This document shows positions 1-7,995 of a stretch of 64,000 bases of DNA, piece after piece. A program made the translations under genes and the position numbers. Each line of letters opens with the position of its first letter. Position 1 is the stretch's first letter. Origin of the DNA: B30-G6 sp964633115 (GTDB taxonomy: Bacteria > Desulfobacterota > Desulfobacteria > Desulfobacterales > B30-G6). Where the stretch lies: contig CAZWEO010000009.1 of assembly GCA_964633115.1 (NCBI GenBank), forward strand, positions 1-64,000. Reading direction: 5' to 3'. Under the pieces are notes generated by a model. The model had not been told where the DNA came from. It saw only the letters and a list, made by a program, of their open reading frames with translations, and made no database searches.

Positions 1-635
1 CCGCCAATCAATTTATTGAAGATACCCAATGCGGGTACCGGGTCTACCCGCTGGAAATCATCGGAAAGATGGCCCTGACCCAGGATTTATACGTGACCGA
101 ATCTGAGATATTGATAAAGGCCGGCGATTTGGGCCGGCAGATTCATTTTATCAGAATTGGCGCGATATACGGACAGATTCGTAGCCACTTCAGACCAGTA
201 CTGGATATCACGGCCATAACGGCATATATTATTTCCTACTTCATGTATAAGTTTTTCGTGGAAAGTATTACGGCAAACAATCCCAATACCTACAGAAAAG
301 GTAATCTGCGGGATAAAATTGCAGCCTGCAAAACCATCGATCTGTATTTTCAGGTTTATATTGTATCTATCAGTTTGATATTACAGAGTATATTTGCATT
401 GATGCACGTGCTGGGATCCATTTTTCAAATCCATAATTTCGCCTCCACCAGGCGCCTGAACCATGGTTTTTACCGCATCACCGTGGGCAGTTATCTACTA
501 CCCGTCATTCTCATCATCATCATCATCGAAAAACTGGTGGGCCGGATTGGACTTAAATTTCAGTATGTGGACGGATTTATTCAGAGACACTATCCGCATC
601 TGTGGGATGACAGCAACAATTTCGAGGCGACATGA
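1..635 (+). CDS. Glycosyltransferase family 2, C-terminal part (5' end outside window)
   Basis: The reading frame is open from the first bases of the window, so the gene starts upstream and only about 210 C-terminal residues are present. The visible part begins with the stretch FIEDTQCGYRVYPLE, followed by EILIKAGDLG and a late RSHF motif. This is the usual C-terminal half of a dolichyl-phosphate-mannose-synthase-like GT-A domain. Two or three hydrophobic stretches follow, suggesting membrane association. The stop overlaps the start of the next gene by four bases (ATGA), so the two are translationally coupled. It probably transfers a sugar to a lipid carrier, with acceptor unknown. The fold assignment is fairly secure, the substrate is not. 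Confidence 0.7.
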   Translation, partial: ANQFIEDTQCGYRVYPLEIIGKMALTQDLYVTESEILIKAGDLGRQIHFIRIGAIYGQIRSHFRPVLDITAITAYIISYFMYKFFVESITANNPNTYRKGNLRDKIAACKTIDLYFQVYIVSISLILQSIFALMHVLGSIFQIHNFASTRRLNHGFYRITVGSYLLPVILIIIIIEKLVGRIGLKFQYVDGFIQRHYPHLWDDSNNFEAT

Positions 636-1918
636 AAGTCCTACTGGTTGTTCCCCTGCACCGAAAGCAAAATTTTAAACGTTATTTTCAACCGGCACCA
701 CTGAGTCTCATGGCCGTCGCCGCCCTGACACCCTCGGATGTGGATGTGAAGCTTGTGGATGAAACCGTCGAAACGCTCAGTTTTGATACGCCGGCTGATC
801 TTGTGGGTATTGGGTCTAACACATCAGAAATCGTCAGGGCATACGAAATCTGTGACGAATTCAAACGGCGCGGCAAAACGGTTGTCATGGGTGGTTTCCA
901 TGTAAGTGCTTTGCCAGAGGAAGCCTTGGCACATGCGGACAGCATCGTAATCGGAGAGGCAGAGGGCCTTTGGGAACAATTACTGGATGATTTTCGCAAT
1001 GGCCGTTTGAAAAAAAAGTACCAGCATCAGGAGCTCCCGGACATTAAAAATGTGCCAATTCCAAATAGGCAGATTCTAGATGGGAAAAGGTATCTAACCA
1101 GAAATGTATGCCAAGTGTCGCGAGGCTGCCCTTATCGATGCGTTTTCTGTTCCGTAACAGAATTTTATGGCAACAGGTTCAGAGTTCGTGATGAAAACAG
1201 AGTAATCGCGGAGATTCAGAAAATGAAAGGTAAGTTCTTAATTTTTCTGGATGACAACATCTTCGGGGATCCTAGTTATGCTAAAAGGTTGATGGAAAAA
1301 TTGATGCCCCTGAAAAAAAAATGGGTCAGTCAATGCACAATTGGTCTCGCCGACAATCAAAAATTGCTCGATCTAGCTGTAAAGAGTGGTTGTATTGGCA
1401 TGCTAGTCGGGTTGGAATCCGTCAGCAAAGATTCCCTCAAAGCCTCAGGCAAGCCGATCAAGTTTGGTCAGTATGCCGATAAGATTCGCCGTATTATCGA
1501 TAGTGGAATCCACATCGATGGTTCATTTGTTTTTGGCTTTGACAATGAAGATGTGTCGATATTCGAAAAAACGCTGGATTTTATTCTTAAGATAAAGTTG
1601 TCGGCAGCCACGTTTTCCATCTTAACACCTTACCCTGGAACCAGTTTGCGGCGGAGCTTAGAGGGGGAAAAAAGGATTATAGACCGAAACTGGGAACACT
1701 ATAATGGGACGCATGCGGTTTTTCAACCGGCACGGATGACGCCCGGGCAACTTGAAGAAGGGCGCGCCTGGATCAAGCAGGAATTCTACGGGTTCCCCAA
1801 TATTGTTAAGCGGATTGGTTTCCGAACCACTCATGTTCATTATCTATGGCTCTATAATTTGCTCAAACAAGGGGGAACATCGAAAAAGAAGGATAGAAAA
1901 ATGCAGAATCCGAATTAA
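632..1918 (+). CDS. B12-binding radical SAM protein
   Basis: 428 residues. The N-terminal ~140 residues look like a cobalamin-binding Rossmann domain (MKVLLVVPLHRKQNF start, then a VGIGSNTSEI stretch). A radical SAM core follows with the cluster motif CPYRCVFC (CX3CX2C) near residue 170. Such enzymes bind a 4Fe-4S cluster, SAM and often cobalamin, and carry out methylations, cyclisations or oxidations of unactivated carbons. The start overlaps the glycosyltransferase stop. An ACP/ketosynthase set follows about 400 bases downstream, so a lipid or polyketide-like substrate is plausible but inferred. It resembles the radical SAM gene at 6550 in architecture only. Confidence 0.85.
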   Translation: MKVLLVVPLHRKQNFKRYFQPAPLSLMAVAALTPSDVDVKLVDETVETLSFDTPADLVGIGSNTSEIVRAYEICDEFKRRGKTVVMGGFHVSALPEEALAHADSIVIGEAEGLWEQLLDDFRNGRLKKKYQHQELPDIKNVPIPNRQILDGKRYLTRNVCQVSRGCPYRCVFCSVTEFYGNRFRVRDENRVIAEIQKMKGKFLIFLDDNIFGDPSYAKRLMEKLMPLKKKWVSQCTIGLADNQKLLDLAVKSGCIGMLVGLESVSKDSLKASGKPIKFGQYADKIRRIIDSGIHIDGSFVFGFDNEDVSIFEKTLDFILKIKLSAATFSILTPYPGTSLRRSLEGEKRIIDRNWEHYNGTHAVFQPARMTPGQLEEGRAWIKQEFYGFPNIVKRIGFRTTHVHYLWLYNLLKQGGTSKKKDRKMQNPN

Positions 1919-2073
1919 TCTTGAATAAAGACAATGCGTTTGGTAAGATCCAATACGCTTGTTTGCGGTATACAAATTTTTACTATATAGCCGAAATTAA
2001 GTGCTTTAAAAAGTGTTGGAATATATCAATCGAGACTGGTGTTGCAAACCGATAAGGTTGCATCGGCGTGGAA

Positions 2074-2307
2074 ATAAAATCGTGTTCCACGATTTTATGA
2101 AACGCGACTCTGTCGCTACTATGTGAAAGAATAAAATTTCTATCCCTGCAGCAAGACTTGCCGGCGAGCTCAGGTCGAGTTGCTGCCGGGTATTTCGGCA
2201 ATTTTCCCGAAATCCTTCAGATGCCGGTATTACTCTTTCACAATAATTGGATCTTAACCAAAAATTTGAATTCATACCACGCTACAAGCAGTGGGGAATT
2301 CAAATTT
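2074..2307. repeat. Composite palindromic repeat, copy 1 (upstream of the ACP gene)
   Basis: The 390-base gap before the ACP gene is filled by nested inverted repeats. An 11-bp perfect stem (ATAAAATCGTG / CACGATTTTAT, 2074-2098) is followed by a short GCGAC/GTCGC stem. Then comes an insert bordered by GTGAAAGAATA and its near-complement, and finally a 12-bp stem AAATTTGAATTC / GAATTCAAATTT at 2262-2273 and 2296-2307. The first and last modules recur in the same order at 9745-9880, before the PFOR gene. The role may be a mobile palindromic element or a shared 5' leader. Confidence 0.75.
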
Positions 2308-2309
2308 TA

Positions 2310-2630
2310 ATGAGGACGCAATTGGAAGAAATAATTCATAATTCAAGTAATTTGCACAGTTTTTTAAAGGAGATGATTGTCAAATCCCTAAAACTGGAAG
2401 AAATTTCAGTTGAGGAGATCGATGATGATGCCCCCTTATTCAAAGAAGGCTTAGGGCTGGATTCCATTGATGCCTTGGAATTGGTGGTGGCGATTGAAAA
2501 AAATTTTAACGTTATCATTGAAGATGAAGATGTGGGTAAAGAAGCTTTCGGATCCATTAGAATTCTAGCCAAATTTCTTCAAAGAGAATATTCTGAGACC
2601 GGCAAAGACACACTTAGTGCGGCCGGATAA
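2310..2630 (+). CDS. Acyl carrier protein
   Basis: 106 residues with the phosphopantetheine attachment motif GLGLDSIDALEL, the serine being the prosthetic-group site. The acidic helix content is typical of ACPs, and the N-terminal extension is about 20 residues longer than AcpP. It would carry acyl intermediates as thioesters for the ketosynthases downstream. The ATG at 2310 was chosen because the more upstream TTG at 2247 would translate through a palindromic repeat. An internal ATG at 2373 has a purine-rich sequence too close to serve well. It is followed immediately by the thioesterase gene, so it is probably the first gene of a small type II acyl-assembly operon. Confidence 0.88.
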   Translation: MRTQLEEIIHNSSNLHSFLKEMIVKSLKLEEISVEEIDDDAPLFKEGLGLDSIDALELVVAIEKNFNVIIEDEDVGKEAFGSIRILAKFLQREYSETGKDTLSAAG

Positions 2631-2631
2631 T

Positions 2632-3078
2632 ATGATGCGCTGGTTTGAAATTGAAGAGAAAGTGCGTTTCAACGAGGTCGACGAGTGGGGGATGGTTTTC
2701 TATGGCAATTACATGGCCTGGTTTGAACTCGCTCGGGTTGCGCTTCTTGAAAACTTTGATTTATTACCCCGACAAATGGTTGAACTCGGGTATATGGCTC
2801 CGGTAGTAAACCTGAACTGTGATTATAAGCATTCCGCCCGAACAGGGGATAGCGTTATTGTGCGCACAACCGTGTTGAAACCGGAAATTGCCGCCCTGAT
2901 TTTTAAGTTTGAAATTCTTCTAAAAGAAAGTCGTGAACTGTTGGCCAAAGGGGAAACAACCCAAGTCCTGCTAACCACAGAGCATAAAATGATCTACAAG
3001 CTCAGCGGTGAACTTGAAAAACGGATTGTCAGGCTGCTTGATTACTGTAGTATTGATGACCCGGCTACCGCAACTTAA
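2632..3078 (+). CDS. Hot-dog fold acyl thioesterase (4HBT/YbgC-like)
   Basis: About 148 residues with the 4HBT signature VDEWGMVFYGNYMAWFE near the N-terminus, where the aspartate corresponds to the catalytic acid of YbgC-type thioesterases. Members hydrolyse acyl-CoA or acyl-ACP, and some relatives act as dehydratases. The ATG at 2632 lies one base after the ACP stop codon, and a GTG at 2617 inside the ACP gene is possible. Lying between an ACP and two ketosynthase-like genes, it most likely releases or edits an acyl chain built on the ACP. Confidence 0.8.
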   Translation: MMRWFEIEEKVRFNEVDEWGMVFYGNYMAWFELARVALLENFDLLPRQMVELGYMAPVVNLNCDYKHSARTGDSVIVRTTVLKPEIAALIFKFEILLKESRELLAKGETTQVLLTTEHKMIYKLSGELEKRIVRLLDYCSIDDPATAT

Positions 3079-3150
3079 CCTCAACGTTGCAAAATAAGGT
3101 TAACCCAAACCTTGCATTCCCCCAGCAAACCAAATCCAATCAAATCTGGT

Positions 3151-4362
3151 ATGAGCCGATCCGTAGCCATAACCGGCATGGGCATTTTTTGTGCAATCGC
3201 CAGAGACCTGCCTGAATTCAGAACCAACCTTTTTAACGGCACCTGTGGCATTGGCAAGGTGGATTTGTTCGACATCGCCGGTTATAATTGTCGTATGGCT
3301 GCGCAGATCAGGGCGTCCCGGCTGAAGGCACGGTTGCCATCAAGGCAAACCAAGCGCATTTCACGATGTGATCTGCTGGGTTTGATAGCCGCCCGCGAAG
3401 CGATTCAGAACGCCCGCATTGATTTAAACAAAATAGATGCCAGACGTATTGGTGTAATCATGGGCGGCGGCGCCGGTGGCATGCTTTCGTGGGAGAAGTT
3501 CCGGCGTGAGATTTGGAAGGATCGTCCCAAGCGCTATGCCTCAGGGGTTTTAGCGTCGGCTCCCTGTACTCTAACCGACCTGATAGCGAGTCATTATGGC
3601 ATCGCCGGCCCCCGGTCCACCATCACAACTGCTTGTTCATCCAGTGCCAACGCTGTTGGATATGGGTTTGATTTGATTCGGTCCGGCCGTCTGGATTGTG
3701 TTATTACAGGCGGCAGTGAGGCTTTATCCGAATTGACCTTTGCTGGTTTTCATTCTTTAAAGGTCATGTCACCGGAGCCATGCTGCCCGTTTGACGTTAA
3801 TCGTCAGGGCCTTAGTCTGGGGGAAGGTGCTGGAATTATCGTACTCGAGGCATATGAAAATGCCGCCAAGCGTGGTGCCTCACCCGTGGCAATGATTACT
3901 GGCTATGCACTCAATTCGGATGCCTACCATATGACGTCTCCTGATCCGGAAGGCATGGGTATGTATCGGGTAATGACTGCAGCGCTAAAACAATCAGGCC
4001 TAGATCCGGGATCGATCGATTACGTTAACGCCCATGGCACGGCCACGAAAATAAATGATAAGATGGAATCTCGGGCCATTGGTCGGGTCTTTAGGGATGA
4101 GGGGCAGCAAACATGGGTCAGTGCCACTAAATCGATGGTGGGTCACTGCCTAGGGGCCTCGGGCGCCATTGAAGCCATAGCAACTATTTTGGCGATTGAT
4201 CAACAAACGTTACCTCCTACAGTCCATCTGGATGAAATTGATCCCCAGTGTCAGCTCAATCATGTTACCCAAACCGGAATTCAAAAACCGATTCGGGCAG
4301 CCCTGAGTAATTCTTTTGCATTTGGCGGGAATAATACTTCGTTGGTTTTTGGGAAGCTTTGA
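3151..4362 (+). CDS. Beta-ketoacyl-ACP synthase, catalytic (KS-alpha)
   Basis: 403 residues of FabF/type II PKS ketosynthase fold. The catalytic triad is intact: Cys162 in TTACSSS, His295 in NAHGTAT and His332 in VGHCLGASGA. It performs decarboxylative Claisen condensation of malonyl-ACP onto an acyl-enzyme. The ATG at 3151 gives the expected start (MSRSVAITGMG); an in-frame TTG at 3112 would add an unconserved tail. It lies 72 bases after the thioesterase and is followed by a ketosynthase homologue lacking these residues. The pair therefore resembles the KS-alpha/KS-beta (chain-length factor) partners of type II polyketide or aryl-polyene systems. Confidence 0.88.
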   Translation: MSRSVAITGMGIFCAIARDLPEFRTNLFNGTCGIGKVDLFDIAGYNCRMAAQIRASRLKARLPSRQTKRISRCDLLGLIAAREAIQNARIDLNKIDARRIGVIMGGGAGGMLSWEKFRREIWKDRPKRYASGVLASAPCTLTDLIASHYGIAGPRSTITTACSSSANAVGYGFDLIRSGRLDCVITGGSEALSELTFAGFHSLKVMSPEPCCPFDVNRQGLSLGEGAGIIVLEAYENAAKRGASPVAMITGYALNSDAYHMTSPDPEGMGMYRVMTAALKQSGLDPGSIDYVNAHGTATKINDKMESRAIGRVFRDEGQQTWVSATKSMVGHCLGASGAIEAIATILAIDQQTLPPTVHLDEIDPQCQLNHVTQTGIQKPIRAALSNSFAFGGNNTSLVFGKL

Positions 4363-4379
4363 GCGGTAAACTGTAAGAT

Positions 4380-4560
4380 TTTATTCTTCGGTTGTCATCC
4401 ATGAGAAATCGAGGATCCAAGATTTTGCTTTAAGCCAACAGTTCTTTCTGGATGCCGGGTCAAGCCCGGCATGACAGGAAGGGGTAAGGGTTTTAATGAT
4501 TGTCGTAATGAAGTTTTAACCGTTTGTCATTCCCATGAAAATGGGGATCCAGGATAAGCC
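4380..4560. repeat. REP-like dispersed repeat cluster between the two ketosynthase genes
   Basis: Three related palindromic pieces lie in this gap: a degenerate one at about 4393-4425, a clean hairpin at 4450-4480 (GGATGCCGGG / CCCGGCAT), and one near 4526-4553 with TCATTCCCATG and ATGGGGATCCAGG. They match the familiar intergenic GTCATTCC...GGAATCCAG repeat type seen in many proteobacterial genomes. No gene was seen in the gap. Confidence 0.6.
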
Positions 4561-4607
4561 TTTTGCTGACGGCTGACAGCTTTTTCTGAATCGCTTTGAG
4601 GAACAAA

Positions 4608-5831
4608 ATGGACCCAATCAGCATAACCGGCATTGGTGTGATCAGTTCCATTGGCATCGGGCGCCAAGCATTTTGGGAAGGTTGCTGCCAAGCTCGCAGT
4701 GGTGTCAAGCCCATAAATGTATTCGATACCAGTTCCTATCGCTCAAATGTGGCCGCCACAGTTGTAGACTTCAAGCCAGCAGAATTTATGCCCCCAATGG
4801 TCTACCGTCGCATGAGCCCGGTCTCACGGATGGCGGTCGCCGCCAGCATTGAGGCCGTAGCAGATAGTGGTCTAGACCTGAAGACCTTGGAAAGAGATCG
4901 TGTTGCCGTCTTAATGGGAACGGCCTACGGTAGCAGTTCGCATGTGGATCAGTTTTATCTGAGCTTGTTAAACGATGGTCCTCGCGGGGCACAACCCTTA
5001 CTCTTTCCGGAAACAGTGTCCAATGCTCCCGCCAGTCATATTGCCATGTATCATCAGATCCAGGGTCCCAATGCCACCTTTTGTCAAAATGATATCTCAG
5101 CCGAAGTGGCCATGATTTATGCCAAAAGTCTTCTGGAACTTGATGTGGTGGACGTGGCCCTATTGGGGGGAGCTGAGGAGCTGTCGGAAATACTTTATGC
5201 TTGTCATGATGCAGTTGGTGGCTTGAATCCGATTCGGGTGAATAGCTCCGAAGAAGTCTGCCCGCGACCGGGTAGCGGCATAATTTTGGGGGAGGGTGCG
5301 GCGGTGCTGGTTATGGAAAAAAAAGCATCGGCCAGACAGCGGGGTGCCAGAATTTACGGTGACTTGGCTTCCGATGCATGCACGGGTGATCCTGCGGCCA
5401 TAGGCCATTATGTCAATAGCGGAGATCCGGTGTTTAACACATGCAGCCAAGCCATGGATCAGGCCGGAGTCAAATCAGACGATATTGAACATATCGATGT
5501 GTCCGCAAATTTTGCCAAAGAGTTGGATGTTATGGAGTGTGACCAACTTAAGAAACTATTCCAACGCGCATTTGAATCGCTGCAGGTATCCCCATTGAAA
5601 TACCTCATAGGTAATTTTGGCGCGGCCGGTGCCACGCGCGCGGCTGCCATACTTTTAGGCCTATATCATCAACTCAGCCTGCCAAAAGTGAATCTATCCG
5701 CACTAGGTACAGATCAACCTGAACTCTTAAAATGGATACCCAGCCAAGGCAATAAGATTACACACACATTGATGACCAGCTCCACCTTCGGCGGTGGATC
5801 CGCCAGTTTGGTGTTTACCAGATCAAAATAG
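4608..5831 (+). CDS. Catalytically degenerate ketosynthase (chain-length-factor-like KS-beta)
   Basis: 407 residues with full-length ketosynthase fold and clear similarity to the KS at 3151. The catalytic cysteine position holds Asp162 (TFCQNDIS), the first histidine is Ser299 (IDVSAN) and the second is Asn336 (LIGNFGAAGA). All three active-site residues are lost while the fold and glycine-rich C-terminus are kept, which argues for a structural partner rather than decay. By analogy with chain-length factors it probably dimerises with the upstream KS and shapes product length. The ATG at 4608 has a GAGGA ribosome site six bases upstream. The preceding gap holds only repeats. Confidence 0.85.
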   Translation: MDPISITGIGVISSIGIGRQAFWEGCCQARSGVKPINVFDTSSYRSNVAATVVDFKPAEFMPPMVYRRMSPVSRMAVAASIEAVADSGLDLKTLERDRVAVLMGTAYGSSSHVDQFYLSLLNDGPRGAQPLLFPETVSNAPASHIAMYHQIQGPNATFCQNDISAEVAMIYAKSLLELDVVDVALLGGAEELSEILYACHDAVGGLNPIRVNSSEEVCPRPGSGIILGEGAAVLVMEKKASARQRGARIYGDLASDACTGDPAAIGHYVNSGDPVFNTCSQAMDQAGVKSDDIEHIDVSANFAKELDVMECDQLKKLFQRAFESLQVSPLKYLIGNFGAAGATRAAAILLGLYHQLSLPKVNLSALGTDQPELLKWIPSQGNKITHTLMTSSTFGGGSASLVFTRSK

Positions 5832-5834
5832 TAT

Positions 5835-5860
5835 AAAGCCCGGCCTACTGGTCGGGCTTT
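5835..5860 (+). terminator. Rho-independent terminator after the KS-beta gene
   Basis: Strong hairpin with arms AAAGCCCG and CGGGCTTT (extended by GCC/GGT wobble pairs) starting three bases after the KS-beta stop. A second near-perfect 22-base palindrome centred on TTGCAA follows at 5862-5883. It probably also ends the converging hsp20 transcript. Confidence 0.75.
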
Positions 5861-5892
5861 ACCTCATCGTTGCAACGTTGAGGTTTATTCTG

Positions 5893-5912
5893 TAAAATCG
5901 TGGAACGATATT
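5893..5912. repeat. Degenerate copy of the TAAAATCGTG palindrome
   Basis: The sequence TAAAATCGTGGAACGATATT matches the reverse complement of the 11-bp stem palindrome found at 2074-2098 and 9745-9769, with a two-base deletion. It sits directly at the 3' end of the hsp20 gene. Confidence 0.45.
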
Positions 5913-5913
5913 A

Positions 5914-6357
5914 TTAATGCACGGTTATCTGCTTGGGCTGTTCTTCCGCTGGCTTGGGGATTTCGATCCGCAAAATCCCATCTTTGTAGTCGGCCTTGAT
6001 GTCATCTGCACTAGCATTCTCAGGTAGCGTAAAGCGTCTTTCAAATTTACCAAAGGACCTTTCGCGCCGATAGTAGTTGTCTTCTTTCACTTCGTTATCG
6101 ACTGAACGCTCACCTTTAAGCGTCAGGACCCGATCCTTGACATCAATATTGATATTCTCCTTTTCAACACCCGGCAATTCAGCTTTCAAGACAAAGCTGT
6201 TGTCTTCGTTGTAGATATCAACGCTCGGATTCCAATCCCAATCCTTATTATCCTGTCGAAAATAGGGGCTGGGCATGAAAAAATCATCCATGAGCCGGTT
6301 CATTCGATGTCTTGCACTAAACATATTTCGCATTGGATTCCATCTGACAAGTTCCAT
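5914..6357 (-). CDS. Small heat shock protein, Hsp20/alpha-crystallin family
   Basis: 147 residues, the normal length for bacterial class A small heat shock proteins. The alpha-crystallin domain spans roughly residues 38-135, with the conserved strand motif FVLKAELPGVEKENI and the C-terminal DGILRIEIPKP end. It acts as an ATP-independent holdase for unfolding proteins in the cytoplasm. The start has a strong AGGAGG site eight bases upstream. It is a lone gene between + strand neighbours. No clear heat-shock promoter or CIRCE element was recognised in the 6358-6490 upstream region. Confidence 0.93.
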   Translation of the reverse strand: MELVRWNPMRNMFSARHRMNRLMDDFFMPSPYFRQDNKDWDWNPSVDIYNEDNSFVLKAELPGVEKENINIDVKDRVLTLKGERSVDNEVKEDNYYRRERSFGKFERRFTLPENASADDIKADYKDGILRIEIPKPAEEQPKQITVH

Positions 6358-6549
6358 GATACTACCTCCTGTTTCATTGTTTCAAATTTTGAGAATGGAA
6401 GGCATCTTCCATTGTTTGTTGAGAACAAGTTAATGACTAATAGTTTCAAGTCAAGTAAATTATCATTACTTTTTATTGCTAAGGTTTAAAAAGTAATGAA
6501 ATGCTGGAGTGGCTTGACATTCACAATGAAACCGGTATACCGATGCCGC

Positions 6550-7923
6550 ATGAAAGTGCTGCTTATATCCCCAAATATTGAGTTTTTACCGGATCCAATC
6601 TTTCCGCTGGGTTTGGCCTACATTGCCGCAGCACTAAAAAATAGGGGTGATGACTATCAGATTCTGGATCTCTGTTTTGTGGACGATATCAAGACTTCGA
6701 TATCTGAAGGTATCATTGCATACCAACCCGATATTGTGGGTCTTTCGCTTAGAAATCTAGACAATGTTAGCTACCCTAATTATCTGTCTTATTTGCCATT
6801 TTATCGCGAAGTGGTGAATATAATCCGGCAGTTTACCAAACGTCGAATACTTGTGGGTGGTAGCGCTTTTTCATTGATGCCCCAGGAGATATTCGATTAC
6901 CTGGATGCAGACTTCGGTATTGTTGGTGAGGGCGAATCTGCCATCGTCAAACTGCTGGATGATATCGTACGAGCAGACCAGCATGGCGAGTTTCTCGAAA
7001 AATGCCTTATCCGAGATTGTGATGTGGGGGTCATTCAAAAACTGGATGAATTCCCAGCCCCAGATCGGACCGGAATCGATAATACGGCTTATTTGAAACT
7101 TGGCGGGATGGGTAACATTCAAACTAAAAGAGGATGCCCCTTTAACTGTATCTATTGTACCTATCCAATCATCGAGGGGCGCCAAGTGCGTTTGCGAAGT
7201 CCCAAACACATCTGTAATGAAATAGAATCCTTGATCGATATGGGCATCCAGCATCTATTTATCGTTGACAATGAATTCAACTACCCGGTTGAACATGCTC
7301 AGTTCGTGTGCCATGAAATTATTCGCAGGCAGTTGAAGATCAAGTGGAGCGGTTATGCAAATCCCAAGTTTATTCAACCAAAACTTGTGGAACTCATGTG
7401 TGAATCCGGGTGCAGTGGCATTGAATTTGGCAGTGATGCTGCTAACCCATTTATGCTTAGAAATATGGGCAAAGCCTTTACCCTCGAAGAAATGAGACGG
7501 GCATCCGAAATATGCCACCAGTTTGATTTGTCGTTTTGCCACTCATTATTGATAGGCGGACCAGGTGAGAGCATGCAGACTGTGCAGCAAACCATGGATG
7601 CGATTGTTGAAATGTCGCCGACGGCAGTTGTCTGTATGGTGGGGATCCGCGTATTTCCGGGCACGCAGTTATTCGATATCGCCGTGAAAGAGGGCGTCCT
7701 TAAACCTGATGAAGATTTACTGGAACCCTTTTTCTATTTGTCGCCAGCAATAGCCGATAAGGTTCTACCTTTTGTGGAACAGTTTTCAAAAGAACATCCC
7801 ACCTGGATTTTCCCCGGCATGGGAATCAACATCGATCGGGCGCTTCAAAAAAAAATTCGCCGCCTGGGTGCCCGGGGACCTTTGTGGGAATATATGCGCA
7901 TGGGGAAACGCTTTCAGCATTAG
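6550..7923 (+). CDS. B12-binding radical SAM protein
   Basis: 457 residues from the ATG at 6550 (MKVLLISPNIEFLPDP), chosen over the upstream ATG at 6496 because it aligns with the usual start of the cobalamin-binding domain. That domain fills about the first 170 residues. The radical SAM motif CPFNCIYC lies near residue 200 and is followed by a TIM-barrel type stretch with FIVDNEFN. The reaction is unknown; relatives include BchE-like cyclases and methyltransferases. It is separated from the ketosynthase locus by hsp20 but is of the same family as the gene at 632, so the two may act in one pathway. Confidence 0.82.
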   Translation: MKVLLISPNIEFLPDPIFPLGLAYIAAALKNRGDDYQILDLCFVDDIKTSISEGIIAYQPDIVGLSLRNLDNVSYPNYLSYLPFYREVVNIIRQFTKRRILVGGSAFSLMPQEIFDYLDADFGIVGEGESAIVKLLDDIVRADQHGEFLEKCLIRDCDVGVIQKLDEFPAPDRTGIDNTAYLKLGGMGNIQTKRGCPFNCIYCTYPIIEGRQVRLRSPKHICNEIESLIDMGIQHLFIVDNEFNYPVEHAQFVCHEIIRRQLKIKWSGYANPKFIQPKLVELMCESGCSGIEFGSDAANPFMLRNMGKAFTLEEMRRASEICHQFDLSFCHSLLIGGPGESMQTVQQTMDAIVEMSPTAVVCMVGIRVFPGTQLFDIAVKEGVLKPDEDLLEPFFYLSPAIADKVLPFVEQFSKEHPTWIFPGMGINIDRALQKKIRRLGARGPLWEYMRMGKRFQH

Positions 7924-7995
7924 ACTATAAGCCTGTTGAAATCTAAAAAAATAAATATTATAAATCAATATGTTATGTAATGAAGGAGAAGATTA

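Noticed and set aside
2247..2309. TTG start adding 21 residues to the acyl carrier protein
   Set aside because: The added codons are the palindromic repeat also present before PFOR, so they are not coding sequence of the ACP.
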